Source: an uncultured Paracoccaceae bacterium (GTDB taxonomy: Bacteria; Pseudomonadota; Alphaproteobacteria; Rhodobacterales; Rhodobacteraceae). From it: DNA of 64,000 nucleotides. Numbering within the stretch: position 1 is the stretch's first letter; every line of letters starts with the position of its first letter. The DNA is taken from assembly GCA_947487205.1 (NCBI GenBank), contig CANKVU010000021.1:33070-97069 (forward strand), in the 5' to 3' direction. Below are positions 50,497-60,682 of the stretch, piece after piece. The translations under genes were made by a program, and so were the position numbers. Below the pieces are notes generated by a model. That model was not told the DNA's origin. It did no database searches and saw nothing but the letters and a program-made list of their open reading frames with translations.

Positions 50497-51240
50497 ATGG
50501 GATATCCGCGTCTCGAGCGGCCATCCTCCCGTCTCCACGCGGTCGTGGTGCACTTTCCGGGCCCACACGGACTTTCCGTAACAGATGCCGCCGATCTCAT
50601 GGCGGTCCAAGCCGTCGACGCGATCCGCGCGGGGGACCTGCGGATCTTCGATCCCGGGGCAGCAGGGTCGATCCTCGGGACAGGTCCTGACCGCCGCCTC
50701 CACGCCAAGATGGTGACGAGCCCGCATGGCGCGCTGATAGGGAGCGCGACCTTCTCCCGCGCCGGCCTCTACCACAACATCGAATACGTCGATTCCGCAG
50801 ACGCAGAGGGATCCGGCGAGACGTCTTCAGACGTTGCAAAAGACAGGCAGGACGTTGCCGAGGAAATCTGGCACGCGAGCGTCGACTGGAACGCGGAAGC
50901 CCTGGAGATCCTCGAAGCCCTCCTGCGCCCTGTTACGACAGCCGACGGCATCGCCCGCGCCATCCACGAGCAAACGAGCTTCGCGCCATGGCGCGTCGAA
51001 ACCCAGCCCGAGATCGCCGGGCGGCGCCCCCTGCCCCACCAGGCCGACCTCGTCTACGAGGCCAGTTCCATCGTCTACGAGCACGGCTTCGCCTTCGTGG
51101 AGGCGCCCACGGGGTCCGGGAAGACCGACATTGGCAAGCATCTGGGTCAGACCCTCGGGGCGACCTTTGATCGGATACTCGGTGGCGACCACACCGGGCG
51201 GCTGCCTCGCGGGGGTGCCTTGGCCGTGGTTCCGCTGCGG
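50497..51240 (+). pseudogene. 5' fragment of a PLD-Snf2-type helicase
   Basis: About 230 residues. A phospholipase-D-like half (His69 and Lys71 in RRLHAKMVTS, then GSATFSRAGLYHN, the HKD-nuclease pattern) leads to the helicase entry HQADLVYEASSIV and Walker A APTGSGKTD (about 203-211). This matches the HKD nuclease-helicase fusions whose N-terminal domain precedes a Snf2-like helicase. The PLD part is short and begins 27 bases from tRNA-Gln with no ribosome site, so it is probably truncated. Helicase sequence stops around 51165 where IS DNA begins. Confidence 0.7.
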
Positions 51241-51430
51241 TGACCTGAGCCCGTTTCCTCCTCCAGATTTGGGTAGAGTCTGTCCCGACGAAGGAGATGG
51301 ACGGATGAAGCGATCGAGGTTCAGCGAGGAGCAGGTCATCGCGATGCTGAAGGAGCAGGAGGCCGGCGTGGCGACGGTCGACATCTGCCGCAAGCACGGG
51401 GTTAGCAGCGCGACGTTCTACAAGTGGAAA
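51241..51430 (+). mobile_element. IS3-family (IS407-group-like) fragment with orfA start
   Basis: The segment includes MKRSRFSEEQVIAMLKEQEAG and VDICRKHGVSSATFYKWK from ATG 51305, the usual start of IS3/IS407-type OrfA. It is cut after about 42 codons by the left inverted repeat of an IS5-family element and runs in frame into that transposase. The left end is uncertain (proposed near 51241, TGACCTGAGCCC). Confidence 0.6.
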
Positions 51431-52482
51431 GCTCTGCTGCGCAAACCGGGCCGAGGATTCATCTCGTGGATCCAGCATGGTAGCTGGGGCTGCATGGGCA
51501 GACCTACACCGCCGAGCTACAAGACCAAGAACTGGCCGGCCTACAACGATGCGCTGAAGCAGCGTGGTTCCCTGACGATCTGGTTCGACCCGGGCATGGC
51601 CTGGAAGCCGCCGCCGACCGGCAAGCGGGGTCGGCAACCGTGCTAAAGCGACGCTGCGATCCAGACCTGCCTGACGATGAAGGTGCTGTTTGGCCTGCCG
51701 CTCAGGCAGACGACTGGCTTCGTCGAGAGCCTTCTGCGCCTGATGGGGTTGCACTGGGAGGTGGCGGACTACAGCACCCTCTGCCGCCGCCAGAAGTCGC
51801 TGGCGGTCGACATCCCGTATCGAGGCTCCCATGGCCCTTTGCACCGCCTGATCGATCGCACCGGCATCGAGGCGGAAGGCGAAGGGAATGGCATGCCCGC
51901 AAGCACGGCGGTCCCAAGCGGCGCCTCTGTGGCGCAAGATCCACCTCGGGATCGATGAGCAAACGCTGGAGGTTCGGGCCGTCGAGATCACGGGGAGTCA
52001 CATTGGCGATGCGCCCCTGCTGCCGGAGCTGCTCGCCCAGATCCCGGCCGATGAAGAGATAGGGTGCGTGACGGCCAACGGTGCTTACGACACCCGCGAG
52101 TGCTAGGACGTGATTGCGGAGCGGGGCGCTCACGCCGTGATACCGCCACGCCGAAACGCCAAGCCCTGGAAGCCTTCCAGCGCTGGCGCCGTCACCCGCA
52201 CCGAGGCGCTGCGGGCCTCGAAATATCTCGGTCGAGCGCTCTGGAGACGATGGAGCGGATACCACCGCCGGAGCCGCGTCGAGACAAAGATGCATTGTGT
52301 GAAGCTGCTGGGTCAGGGCCTGATGGCTCGAGACGTCGACCGTCAGGTCGCGGAACTGCACGTCCGCATCGCCGTGCTCAATGGCTTCACCGCGCTCGGC
52401 ATCCCGATCACAGAAGCCGTAGGATAAGTCCGTCCGGGCAAAAGGGGCATCCCGTCTACCGCCGGCTTTACGCAACAGAGCC
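51430..52482 (+). mobile_element. IS5-family insertion sequence, degenerate
   Basis: Imperfect terminal repeats (51430-51445; GGCTCTGTTGCGTAAAG read inward from 52482) bracket about 1.05 kb, the usual size. The transposase (next entry) fills most of it. It is inserted in the IS3 fragment and adjoins the 3' helicase fragment on the right. Confidence 0.75.
51494..52427 (+). pseudogene. IS5-family transposase, broken
   Basis: Starts MGRPTPPSYKTKNWPAYNDALK and is recognisable to GFTALGIPITEAVG. Lesions: a TAA at 51644-51646 where CYSDAA is expected, frameshifts near 51885 and 51930, and a TAG at 52106-52108 after DTREC. Both nonsense codons replace a probable Tyr codon. DDE-type catalytic region segments (VRAVEITGSHIGDAPLL; DTREC; VETKMHCVKLLGQ) lie in different frames. 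Not functional. Confidence 0.85.
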
Positions 52483-53810
52483 GCGAAAACCTCTCCCGGA
52501 ATCGCGAGATCGGGGACGACCACGTTCATTACGTCGCCACCAGCGATGCCGGAACCACCAACGCGACTCGAAAGCGCGCCCGCGAGGATATGCTCGGGTC
52601 GGACGGAGTCGGCTTCTCCCCGATCCGGCAGGGTCACCTGATCGAGGAGTTCTTCCGCCCGGGCGGAAAGCGGTCGACCGACAGGCAGGCCTCCGCCTTC
52701 CTGACCTATCAGATGGCCGAGGGTATCAATCTCCAGAGCGCGGATGCCCTGGTGCTGCTCGGCGTCACCTCGAACCTTAAGGAACTCCTCCAGGGGCTCG
52801 GCCGGATCGACAGGATCGATTCCCCCCACGGCCGGATTCACTATTACCTGCTCGACGTTCCCGTGGCTGCCCTCGCCTCGGACGAGAAGGTCTCCCGGCG
52901 CCTCGAGAATTACCGCGCCCTCAGTGGCCGCCAGCGCATCGAGCATGCCGAGGACGCCGAGGGAGACACCCAGCTCATTCTCGACAGCGTCGCCGCCTAC
53001 CTCCGTGAGTCGCGCATCCCGAGGAACGGCAACTACCACGACCTGTTGCGCGCGACGCGCGATCTTGTCGATCCGGAGCGCTACGACGAGATCGCGGGCA
53101 CGACGATCAACGGCCTCTGGGGCGCCGACATCGCCGTCCTCGAGGGCGCGCAGGGCTTCACCCTGCTGCATCTCCGCGGAGAAAGCGGGCGCCAAGGCCC
53201 ATTCGCTCCGCCTCGGCTTCTTCTCATCGAAAGTGATGGCACCCTGATCCGCAACCAGGTCCAGTGCGCCCGGCGCCTCAAGGCGGCATTCGAGGAAACG
53301 ATTGCCCAGGGCATGGCGACCACGCCCCCGGATCGAGGCCGGATGCAGGCAGCCCTTGCCGAAGTGACGCGGCGGGTCGGGGAAATCCGCGAATGGCAGA
53401 TCGCGCCCGAGAGGACGGATTCTCTCCTGCAATCTCTGTCTGTCTTTCTCAGCCGGGACGATCGACTGAAACTGCCCGCGGGCATCGCATCGGACGAGGC
53501 GCTGTTCGGGGACCTGAGCCTTGGGGGCGTGGAATACCTGTCCGAAACCTGGGCCAGGCTTCTCGACCCGTACTGGGTGCACGCGAAGCAACAGGTGCGG
53601 GAGAGCTTCCTGCAAAACGAGGCGCAGAGCTACATCTCGATCGCCGACATGACCGAGCGCCTCGAGGCCGACATCGCGAACCGCGATCGAATTCAAGAAC
53701 TGATGGTGGAGGCGCTTCGGGAGGCTCGCACGATCGAGCCGACCGGCCCGGATGCCGTCTCACGGCGGATCTCCGTGGCCTTCATCTCTCTTGGGGCCGC
53801 GCTGCACTGA
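52483..53810 (+). pseudogene. 3' fragment of the PLD-Snf2-type helicase
   Basis: Open from the IS edge to the stop; about 440 residues (an ATG at 52590 could start a shorter product). Motif V-like MAEGINLQSADALVLLG and motif VI QGLGRIDRIDSP show the end of a helicase core, followed by a roughly 300-residue C-terminal region. Motifs Ia-IV, including the DEAH box, are missing between the two fragments, so the gene is broken even without the IS. Expression of the C-terminal part alone is conceivable. Confidence 0.72.
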
Positions 53811-54070
53811 CCAGCCCGCTGCGGCCTGCGGCACGCTTTCGCAATTGACGCGGGACGGTGGTGTCTTCGCCGGCACGCGGGCTCAGCCAAGTCTACCAAA
53901 CTTGCCTTTGGAGGCCTGCCGCCAGGAACTCAAAATTTACGGTACTGTCCGATGACGTAACCAGCGGTCGCCGGAGAATAGTCGAGCCGACTTCGCGAGG
54001 ATGCTGGCTCCCAGATCGCGTCCAGCCTCTCGAGCGAAGGAAGCGGCGGTCTAGTGGGTAAGGAAATTAT

Positions 54071-55066
54071 ATGGCTGAGTTTCGACGTTCATTCCTCAGC
54101 CAAGACCTGAAAGACTGGGAGGACGCCAATTCCGGCAGCGCCGTCAGGGAACTTTTCCGACGCTGGGCCCTCCCCGGAGAAAAACCCGATGAGGAGACCC
54201 CGCTCCGCTTGGCTCTCCGCAATGGCTATCTCAATTTCTACATAAAGGGACAATCGGTCGCCAAGTTGTCCCTGAGCGGCAAGGTTCCGAGACTCGAGAT
54301 TGCGAAAGTCTATGTCGACGGCCACCAGAAGGGACGCGAGGGCGACCGATCGCGGGGCTACCAGACGTTCGATGCGAACGCTCTTTCGAACCCGGCGACC
54401 GCCCGGCAGGTGTCAGGCTGGATCGCCACGGCAAAGACCTATGCCTCCGCCGAGAAGTGCTTCGTCGACGACCTGGTTTCCGCCAACCCGGGCGTGATCG
54501 ACCTCGAAATGGGCCTGCCGGCGAACGATGTTCCGGGCGGCAAACGGGTCGCGCCGCGGATGGACCTCGTCCTCGTGCAGATGGATGGCAGCCTGCCTTC
54601 GCTCGGATTCTGGGAGGCCAAATGCGCGAACAATTTAGCGCTGCGCGCGCGCGGCGACCGAGAGCCGGACGTGACGGAGCAGCTTCGCAACTACGTCCGC
54701 TGGATCAATTTCACCGGACGCGTAGAGCAAGTGCAAACCGCTTACCGCGAGGCGGCATCGCTCTTCAAAGATCTGTACGCCTTCTACGGTGACGGGCGTG
54801 ACCTGCCTTGTCTCCGTATCTGGGGCGCGCTGGCCGCAAGCGACTCGCTACCGGTCGTCGCGCAACCGGGCCTCGTCATCGGAAACTACCACCCCGGCCC
54901 GGCGATCGACGCGGACACGCTTGATCCGATCTCGAAGTCCGCTCGCAGTTTCGGGCCGAACGGGCATTTCGGGAAGCTCCAGCAGACCGGTATCCACGTT
55001 CGGGAGTTCGGACGGGACGACGACATGATCCTTGCGGTCCTGTCGGACCTGGCCCGGGCCGCATGA
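54071..55066 (+). CDS. PD-(D/E)XK-like nuclease, putative defence gene
   Basis: 331 aa, no named family recognised. Residues Asp165 (RMDLVLV), Glu182-x-Lys184 (FWEAKC) and Gln204...Tyr208 (EQLRNYV) follow the D-(x)n-ExK...Q pattern of PD-(D/E)XK nucleases; an upstream helix with Glu129 (AEKCFVDDL) fits the fold. The N-terminal ~120 residues are of unknown fold. Its TGA overlaps the ATG of the beta-CASP gene, implying joint production. The DNA here is less GC-rich than the core chromosome. Confidence 0.7.
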   Translation: MAEFRRSFLSQDLKDWEDANSGSAVRELFRRWALPGEKPDEETPLRLALRNGYLNFYIKGQSVAKLSLSGKVPRLEIAKVYVDGHQKGREGDRSRGYQTFDANALSNPATARQVSGWIATAKTYASAEKCFVDDLVSANPGVIDLEMGLPANDVPGGKRVAPRMDLVLVQMDGSLPSLGFWEAKCANNLALRARGDREPDVTEQLRNYVRWINFTGRVEQVQTAYREAASLFKDLYAFYGDGRDLPCLRIWGALAASDSLPVVAQPGLVIGNYHPGPAIDADTLDPISKSARSFGPNGHFGKLQQTGIHVREFGRDDDMILAVLSDLARAA

Positions 55067-56316
55067 CGCTGACCCTGACGGTTCATCGCGGCACGCGGGA
55101 AATCGGCGGCTCGTGCATTGAATTGGCCTCGCCGGGCGGACAACGCCTCATCCTTGACGCGGGCCGTCCGCTCGATGCGCCGCGCGGTGCGAAAGGTCTC
55201 CTGCCCGCCACGCTCGATCTACGCACGCCAGCGACGGTGCTCTTCTCGCATGGCCACACGGATCATTGGGGGTTGCTCGAAGAACTGCCCGCCGAGTGGA
55301 CCGTATGGGCCGGGGAGAAGACTGCGGAGCTGATCCGGCTCAGCATCTCTCTCTTTGGTGGCGACGCGAGCCGTTCGATCCGGACCTGGTCCGGCCGACC
55401 GGACACGTTCACGTTGGGCGATTTCACCGTCACGCCGTACCTCACCGACCATTCGGCCCCCGATGCCCATATGCTGCTGATCGAGTGCGCCGGGCGGCGG
55501 GTTCTCTATACGGGCGATTTCCGCGCCCATGGCCGTAAGGCGAGGTTGACGGAAAGAATGATCGCATCGCCCCCGAGGAATGTCGACGTCCTTATCATGG
55601 AAGGAACCAATCTCGCTTCGGGTAAGTCCACAGAGACCGAAGCCGAACTGGAGGAGGGTTTTTTCAAGCTTGCCAAGTCAACCCCGCGACACGTGTTCGT
55701 CTGCTGGTCGGCGCAGAACGTGGACCGGACGGTCGGCCTCTTCCATGCGGCGCGTCGATCCGGTCGCAAGCTTGTCGTCGACCTTTACGGTGCCGACGTC
55801 CTGCAGCGGGTTGCCCCGGGAACGTGCATACCGGTGCCCGGCCCGAACTTCCCGGAACTGAAGGTGGTGATCACCCGCAGCGCCAAGTGGCTCTATGCAC
55901 AGAAGGGGCGATCGGACTGGGCGGAGGGGATGGCGAACGACAGGCACGTCTCCACCTCGCGGAAGCGCCTGGCAGAGGACAGGGCCATCATCATGCTGAG
56001 GGACTCGATGCTCGACGAGTTCGAGCGAGGCGGCCTCGGCTTCACCCCGTCGGACGCATACGTGTTTTCGAGCTGGAACGGCTATCTCGACAGAGAGAAT
56101 CCGGTCACCGGATGGGCCCGGGCCGTCGCGGCCGGCGCCAGGACCAAGCAATTGCACACCTCCGGGCATGCAAGCCCGGCGGATCTCTCTCGCTTCGCGG
56201 CGGCCGTTGCGCCCAAGGCCCTGGTCCCCGTTCACGGATTGTCCTGGGATGATCCCGGGATCACGCTACCGCCGGTGCGCAGGCTCGCCGACGGCGCACA
56301 ATGGCAACTGGTCTGA
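55063..56316 (+). CDS. Metallo-beta-lactamase/beta-CASP hydrolase
   Basis: 417 aa. MBL motif HGHTDH (His63, His65, Asp67, His68), His130, Asp152 (YTGDFRAHG), then a beta-CASP region (about 195-360) and C-terminal motifs TSGHAS (His369) and VPVHG (His391). This is the RNase J/CPSF73-like layout, implying nucleolytic action on RNA or DNA, though the DNA-repair branch (SNM1) shares the fold. Coupled to the nuclease gene and downstream of the helicase remnant. Confidence 0.8.
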   Translation: MTLTLTVHRGTREIGGSCIELASPGGQRLILDAGRPLDAPRGAKGLLPATLDLRTPATVLFSHGHTDHWGLLEELPAEWTVWAGEKTAELIRLSISLFGGDASRSIRTWSGRPDTFTLGDFTVTPYLTDHSAPDAHMLLIECAGRRVLYTGDFRAHGRKARLTERMIASPPRNVDVLIMEGTNLASGKSTETEAELEEGFFKLAKSTPRHVFVCWSAQNVDRTVGLFHAARRSGRKLVVDLYGADVLQRVAPGTCIPVPGPNFPELKVVITRSAKWLYAQKGRSDWAEGMANDRHVSTSRKRLAEDRAIIMLRDSMLDEFERGGLGFTPSDAYVFSSWNGYLDRENPVTGWARAVAAGARTKQLHTSGHASPADLSRFAAAVAPKALVPVHGLSWDDPGITLPPVRRLADGAQWQLV

Positions 56317-56489
56317 ACCGGAATAATGCGTCCTCCGCGTGGAAGACGAACCACGCCTTGGTCTGAGCAGGTCGCGGCCACGCTGGCGGCAGTCCGGCTT
56401 TTCTGTCCCATTCCTTCGTCCTTCGTCCGGCTCGAAAGCCTGCTTCTGGGAGGACCGCTTTTCGAAGGGCAGGCCACCGCGAATTTCGA

Positions 56490-57344
56490 TTACCTGCCCT
56501 CCGAGTTCTTCGTGAACGTGCCCAACTCAGCGATGCGATAGCCCCTCGGATAGGTCGGCCGCCGGCGTGCCGTGATCAGGCGCGGACGACGCCGGGCGGG
56601 CAGCAGCCGCAGCAGAACCGAGCGGGCTTTCAGCCCCGCGAGGACGGTACGTTCCAGCCACCGCGGCGGGGCCCGGAACCCCATGGCGGCGCGCAACGGC
56701 GGGTCGCAGAGGGCATGGACGACCGGTCGGCCAAGCGGCACCAGGCGCCGGGGCAGATAGAAGGAGAGCAGAAGGTCGCGCGTGACGCCGGCGATCTCGG
56801 CGTTGCTGTCGGCGTAGCGGAACCGCGCCGCCTCGTAGGCGCGGCCATATGCATCGAAGCCCTCGTAGTCCTGCGGGATCCTGTCGATGCCCATCTTCTC
56901 CCCGAGCTCGCGGTGGTAGGTCGTCCAGGCGGCGCGCTCCCTGACCGTCATCGGCCGGCGCCCGAAACGGTCGAGCCAGCGGACCGGTTCGACCACAAAG
57001 GTGGTCAGAACGTAGACCATGTCCGCGTTCGAGATCCGGTAGCGGCCGTGCATCGCGTTGATGCGGGCGATGGCGGCGCGGCCGCGCGGGCTCTCCTGTA
57101 CGTTCTCGCTGATCTCGGAAAGCAGCAGCTCGGTATCGTCGTACCGTTTGCGCGGGTCAGTCCGGAACGCGCCGGTGCGCGCGAGGAGCCCCGAGATCGA
57201 GGGCACGGCGTAGGTCCGGAACAGCGAGAATTCGAGCGCCTTCTCGATATCCCAGGCGAATTCACAGGAGCCGAGGAGATACACGATCCGATCGTGGTCC
57301 TCGACCGGATCGAGCCGCTCGATCTCGTCGGACCAGCACGACAT
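56490..57344 (-). CDS. Oxygenase MpaB-family protein (DUF2236)
   Basis: 284-aa all-helical protein. The pattern LLGSCEFAWDIEKALEFSLFRTYAVPSI, then HGRYRISNADMVYVLTTFVVEP and WTTYHRELGEKMGIDR, is that of the latex-clearing-protein/MpaB-like haem oxygenases, which use a b-type haem with His ligands. The substrate is unknown. ATG follows CCGGAGGTCCCC. It converges with the beta-CASP gene. Confidence 0.8.
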   Translation of the reverse strand: MSCWSDEIERLDPVEDHDRIVYLLGSCEFAWDIEKALEFSLFRTYAVPSISGLLARTGAFRTDPRKRYDDTELLLSEISENVQESPRGRAAIARINAMHGRYRISNADMVYVLTTFVVEPVRWLDRFGRRPMTVRERAAWTTYHRELGEKMGIDRIPQDYEGFDAYGRAYEAARFRYADSNAEIAGVTRDLLLSFYLPRRLVPLGRPVVHALCDPPLRAAMGFRAPPRWLERTVLAGLKARSVLLRLLPARRRPRLITARRRPTYPRGYRIAELGTFTKNSEGR

Positions 57345-57686
57345 GGGGACCTCCGGACGCCGTTGCGAACCTGCCGGAGGATGCCGCGGAACGCCCACGG
57401 TGATCAATGTGCCTTCCGGCCCTGGATCTGTTCGGCGCTGCCGGCTCCCGGCAAACGTCACCGTCCTGCCGAGACCAGACTGGAATCCCCGGATCCGCTC
57501 CGCGCGAAGCCCTCGATCAGCCACGATCCGTAAGCACGTTCCGGCAACGTGCGCTCGCCTTCCTCGACCCTCGGACATTCTCGGCGAACGCGGAGATCGG
57601 CATTCGGGTCTTTCGTATTGCCGCGCGGGCTCAGGGGCGTGCGACGAGCGCGAATTCCCGGGTGTGACCTGTCCGGGCTCGGTTCG
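57345..57686. other. Gap between mpaB-like and pdxA-like genes
   Basis: 342 bases without a supported gene. It holds the upstream region of the MpaB-like gene and the 3' end of the pdxA transcript. I see no terminator with a T-run, RNA gene or repeat. Confidence 0.6.
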
Positions 57687-58715
<1,029 letters not shown>

Positions 58716-58773
58716 GAAGGATCTCCTGATGAAGGGCGGACGGCCCCCGGCCATGCCGGGCGCCTCGGGGGTG

Positions 58774-59742
58774 TCACTGGGTCGCCACCCGATCCGCGTC
58801 CGGCTGGCGCGAGACGAGGAACGAGATGTAGAGCGGCAGCAGGATCGCCGTCGTCACCGTCGAGGCGGCCACCTGCACCGTGGCCAGTTCGGCCACGCCC
58901 TGGAAGGCGGGGTTCGCCGCGGCGATCGCCATGGGCGTCGCCACCGCGTTGCCCGCCGTCGAGCCTTCCGCCGCGCCGACGATCGGAACCCAGCCCATGG
59001 CGCGGAACACCAGGTAGCCGGCCGTGCCGGTCAGAAGCGTGGTGAGCACGCCGATCAGGATGCCCGCGAGCCCGCCCTCGACGATGGCGCCGAAATCGAT
59101 GCCCATGCCGAGCGCGAAGGCGAAGAACGGGATCAGCATCGCGCTGCCGCTGGAGAGGAAGTCGCGCATCTCCTCGTCGAGATTGCCGAGCACCATGCCG
59201 ACGAGCACCGGCAGGAGCACGGCGATGAAGGAGACGATGGAGAAGAGCCCGTCGACGAACCCCATGGCGCCGAAGATCGACAAAGCCACCATGGTCAGGA
59301 ACGGACCGTCGTTGAGCGCCAGGATCGAGTAGGCCGCGCGGTCCTCGGCGGTGCCGTACTGGCCCACGATCGCGACGTAGAGACCGCCGTTCGAGTTCGT
59401 CATCGCGGCGATGATCGCCAGCGGCACCATGCCGAGGAAGAGCCCGTTCGTGCCCGCGAGCGTGTAGGCCAGGAGGCCGACGGCGGCGCCCACGAGCCAT
59501 TTCACGGCCAACAGCGTCGCCCCCTTGCCGACGGCGGGGCCGACGTTGCGCAGGTTGATCTGCGCGCCCGCGCAGAGCAGGAACAGCGCGATGAGCGCGC
59601 CGGCGCTGTCGACGAACAGCGCCTCGGTGAAATTCCCGATCCGCAGCAGGTCCGGCGCGAAGGTGTTGATCAGCGCGCCCAGCAGCAGCGGCACCACCAT
59701 CATCCCGCCGGGAATTTTCTCGATCGAACGTTTGAGTTGCAT
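58774..59742 (-). CDS. KdgT-type 2-keto-3-deoxygluconate permease
   Basis: 322-aa inner-membrane protein, ten hydrophobic segments. It starts MQLKRSIEKIPGGMMVVPLLLGALINT, the KdgT hallmark, and retains NSNGGLYVAIVGQYG and ALNDGPFLTM. In this cluster it probably imports threonate/erythronate-like acids rather than ketodeoxygluconate. ATG follows GGGAGGAATC. The pdxA gene follows on the same strand after 58 bases. Confidence 0.85.
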   Translation of the reverse strand: MQLKRSIEKIPGGMMVVPLLLGALINTFAPDLLRIGNFTEALFVDSAGALIALFLLCAGAQINLRNVGPAVGKGATLLAVKWLVGAAVGLLAYTLAGTNGLFLGMVPLAIIAAMTNSNGGLYVAIVGQYGTAEDRAAYSILALNDGPFLTMVALSIFGAMGFVDGLFSIVSFIAVLLPVLVGMVLGNLDEEMRDFLSSGSAMLIPFFAFALGMGIDFGAIVEGGLAGILIGVLTTLLTGTAGYLVFRAMGWVPIVGAAEGSTAGNAVATPMAIAAANPAFQGVAELATVQVAASTVTTAILLPLYISFLVSRQPDADRVATQ

Positions 59743-59807
59743 GATTCCTCCCGAGTCCGGGCGGAATCGACCGCCCAGCGACAGGATGCAGTATAATGAA
59801 AGTTCAC

Positions 59808-59839
59808 GCAATATTTCGGAGCTTTTTGAAGTTTATTGC
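59808..59839. promoter_or_regulatory. Inverted repeat, possible DeoR operator
   Basis: GCAATA (59808-59813) and TATTGC (59834-59839), an inverted repeat with a 20-base spacer, in an AT-rich stretch between the divergent permease and regulator genes. Position fits control of both transcripts. Confidence 0.4.
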
Positions 59840-59890
59840 AATCTTATCAGCACCGTGAGATGCTTTCCCCGACGTGGGAGGAGAACGCGC

Positions 59891-60682
59891 GTGCTGCCGG
59901 CAAAGCGCCAGGCCATCATCCTGGAACATCTGAGGAAGGAGGGATTCGCCTCGCTGGCGGAGCTCGCCCGATTGTCCGGCGCGTCGGTCTCGACGATCCG
60001 CCGCGACGTGGATTTCCTCGCCGCCGAAGGGCATCTCGACCGCAGCCATGGCGGCGTGTCGCTCCGCGAGAACGAACGCGTGTCGATCGAGCCGCGCCCG
60101 GATGTCTCCCGCGAGATCGCCCGCCCGGTGAAGGCCCTGATCGGGCGGCGCGCGGGCGCGCTGGTCGAGGCGGGCCAGACGGTCTTCCTCGATAGCGGAA
60201 GCACGACGATGGCCGTGGCCAGGGGCATCGCGGACCGCGACCTGCCCCTCACGGTGATCACGAACGACGTTTCGATCGCCGGGGTCCTGGCCATGGCGCC
60301 GAAGCTTGCGGTCAGCGTGACCGGCGGCGTCGTGCGCCCGCGCTCCGCGACGGTCCTCGGCGCGGAATGCCTGCGGTCGATCGCGCGGCTGCAGGTCGAC
60401 TGGGCCTTCCTCGGCGCCCATGCCGTCGCGCCCGACGGCGCCTCCGAGACGTCGGTGGAGCATGCCGAGATCAAGATGGCGGCGATCTCGGCCGCCAGGA
60501 ACGCGGTCCTCGTCGCCGATAGCGGGAAGTTCCCGCATCGCGCGCTGTGCCGCTTCGCGACGATCGACGCCTTCCGGGCCGTCATCACCGATGCCGGGCT
60601 GGCCGGCGACCTCGCCAGTGAATTGTCCAGACCTCACCTGCTCCTGGAGATTGTGGAATGTCCGAGCCCTTCGTCCGGATGA
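59891..60682 (+). CDS. DeoR-family transcriptional regulator
   Basis: 263 aa from a GTG seven bases after GGGAGGAG (59876-59883). N-terminal DeoR HTH (KRQAIILEHLRKEGFASLAELARLSGASVSTIRRDVDFL) and a sugar-phosphate-isomerase-like effector domain with FLDSGSTTMAVARG and ITNDVSIAGVL. It overlaps the kinase start by 25 bases, so it is made with it and likely senses a phosphorylated acid sugar. Confidence 0.88.
   Translation: MLPAKRQAIILEHLRKEGFASLAELARLSGASVSTIRRDVDFLAAEGHLDRSHGGVSLRENERVSIEPRPDVSREIARPVKALIGRRAGALVEAGQTVFLDSGSTTMAVARGIADRDLPLTVITNDVSIAGVLAMAPKLAVSVTGGVVRPRSATVLGAECLRSIARLQVDWAFLGAHAVAPDGASETSVEHAEIKMAAISAARNAVLVADSGKFPHRALCRFATIDAFRAVITDAGLAGDLASELSRPHLLLEIVECPSPSSG

Noticed and set aside
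51702..53696. 664-codon minus-strand frame across the helicase 3' fragment
   Set aside because: Antisense to sequence with helicase motifs V and VI and to the IS5 transposase; no recognisable domain.
59743..59890. Sigma-70 promoter around TATACT on the permease strand
   Set aside because: A -10-like hexamer is present, but no acceptable -35 at 16-18 bases; reported only as an operator-like repeat.
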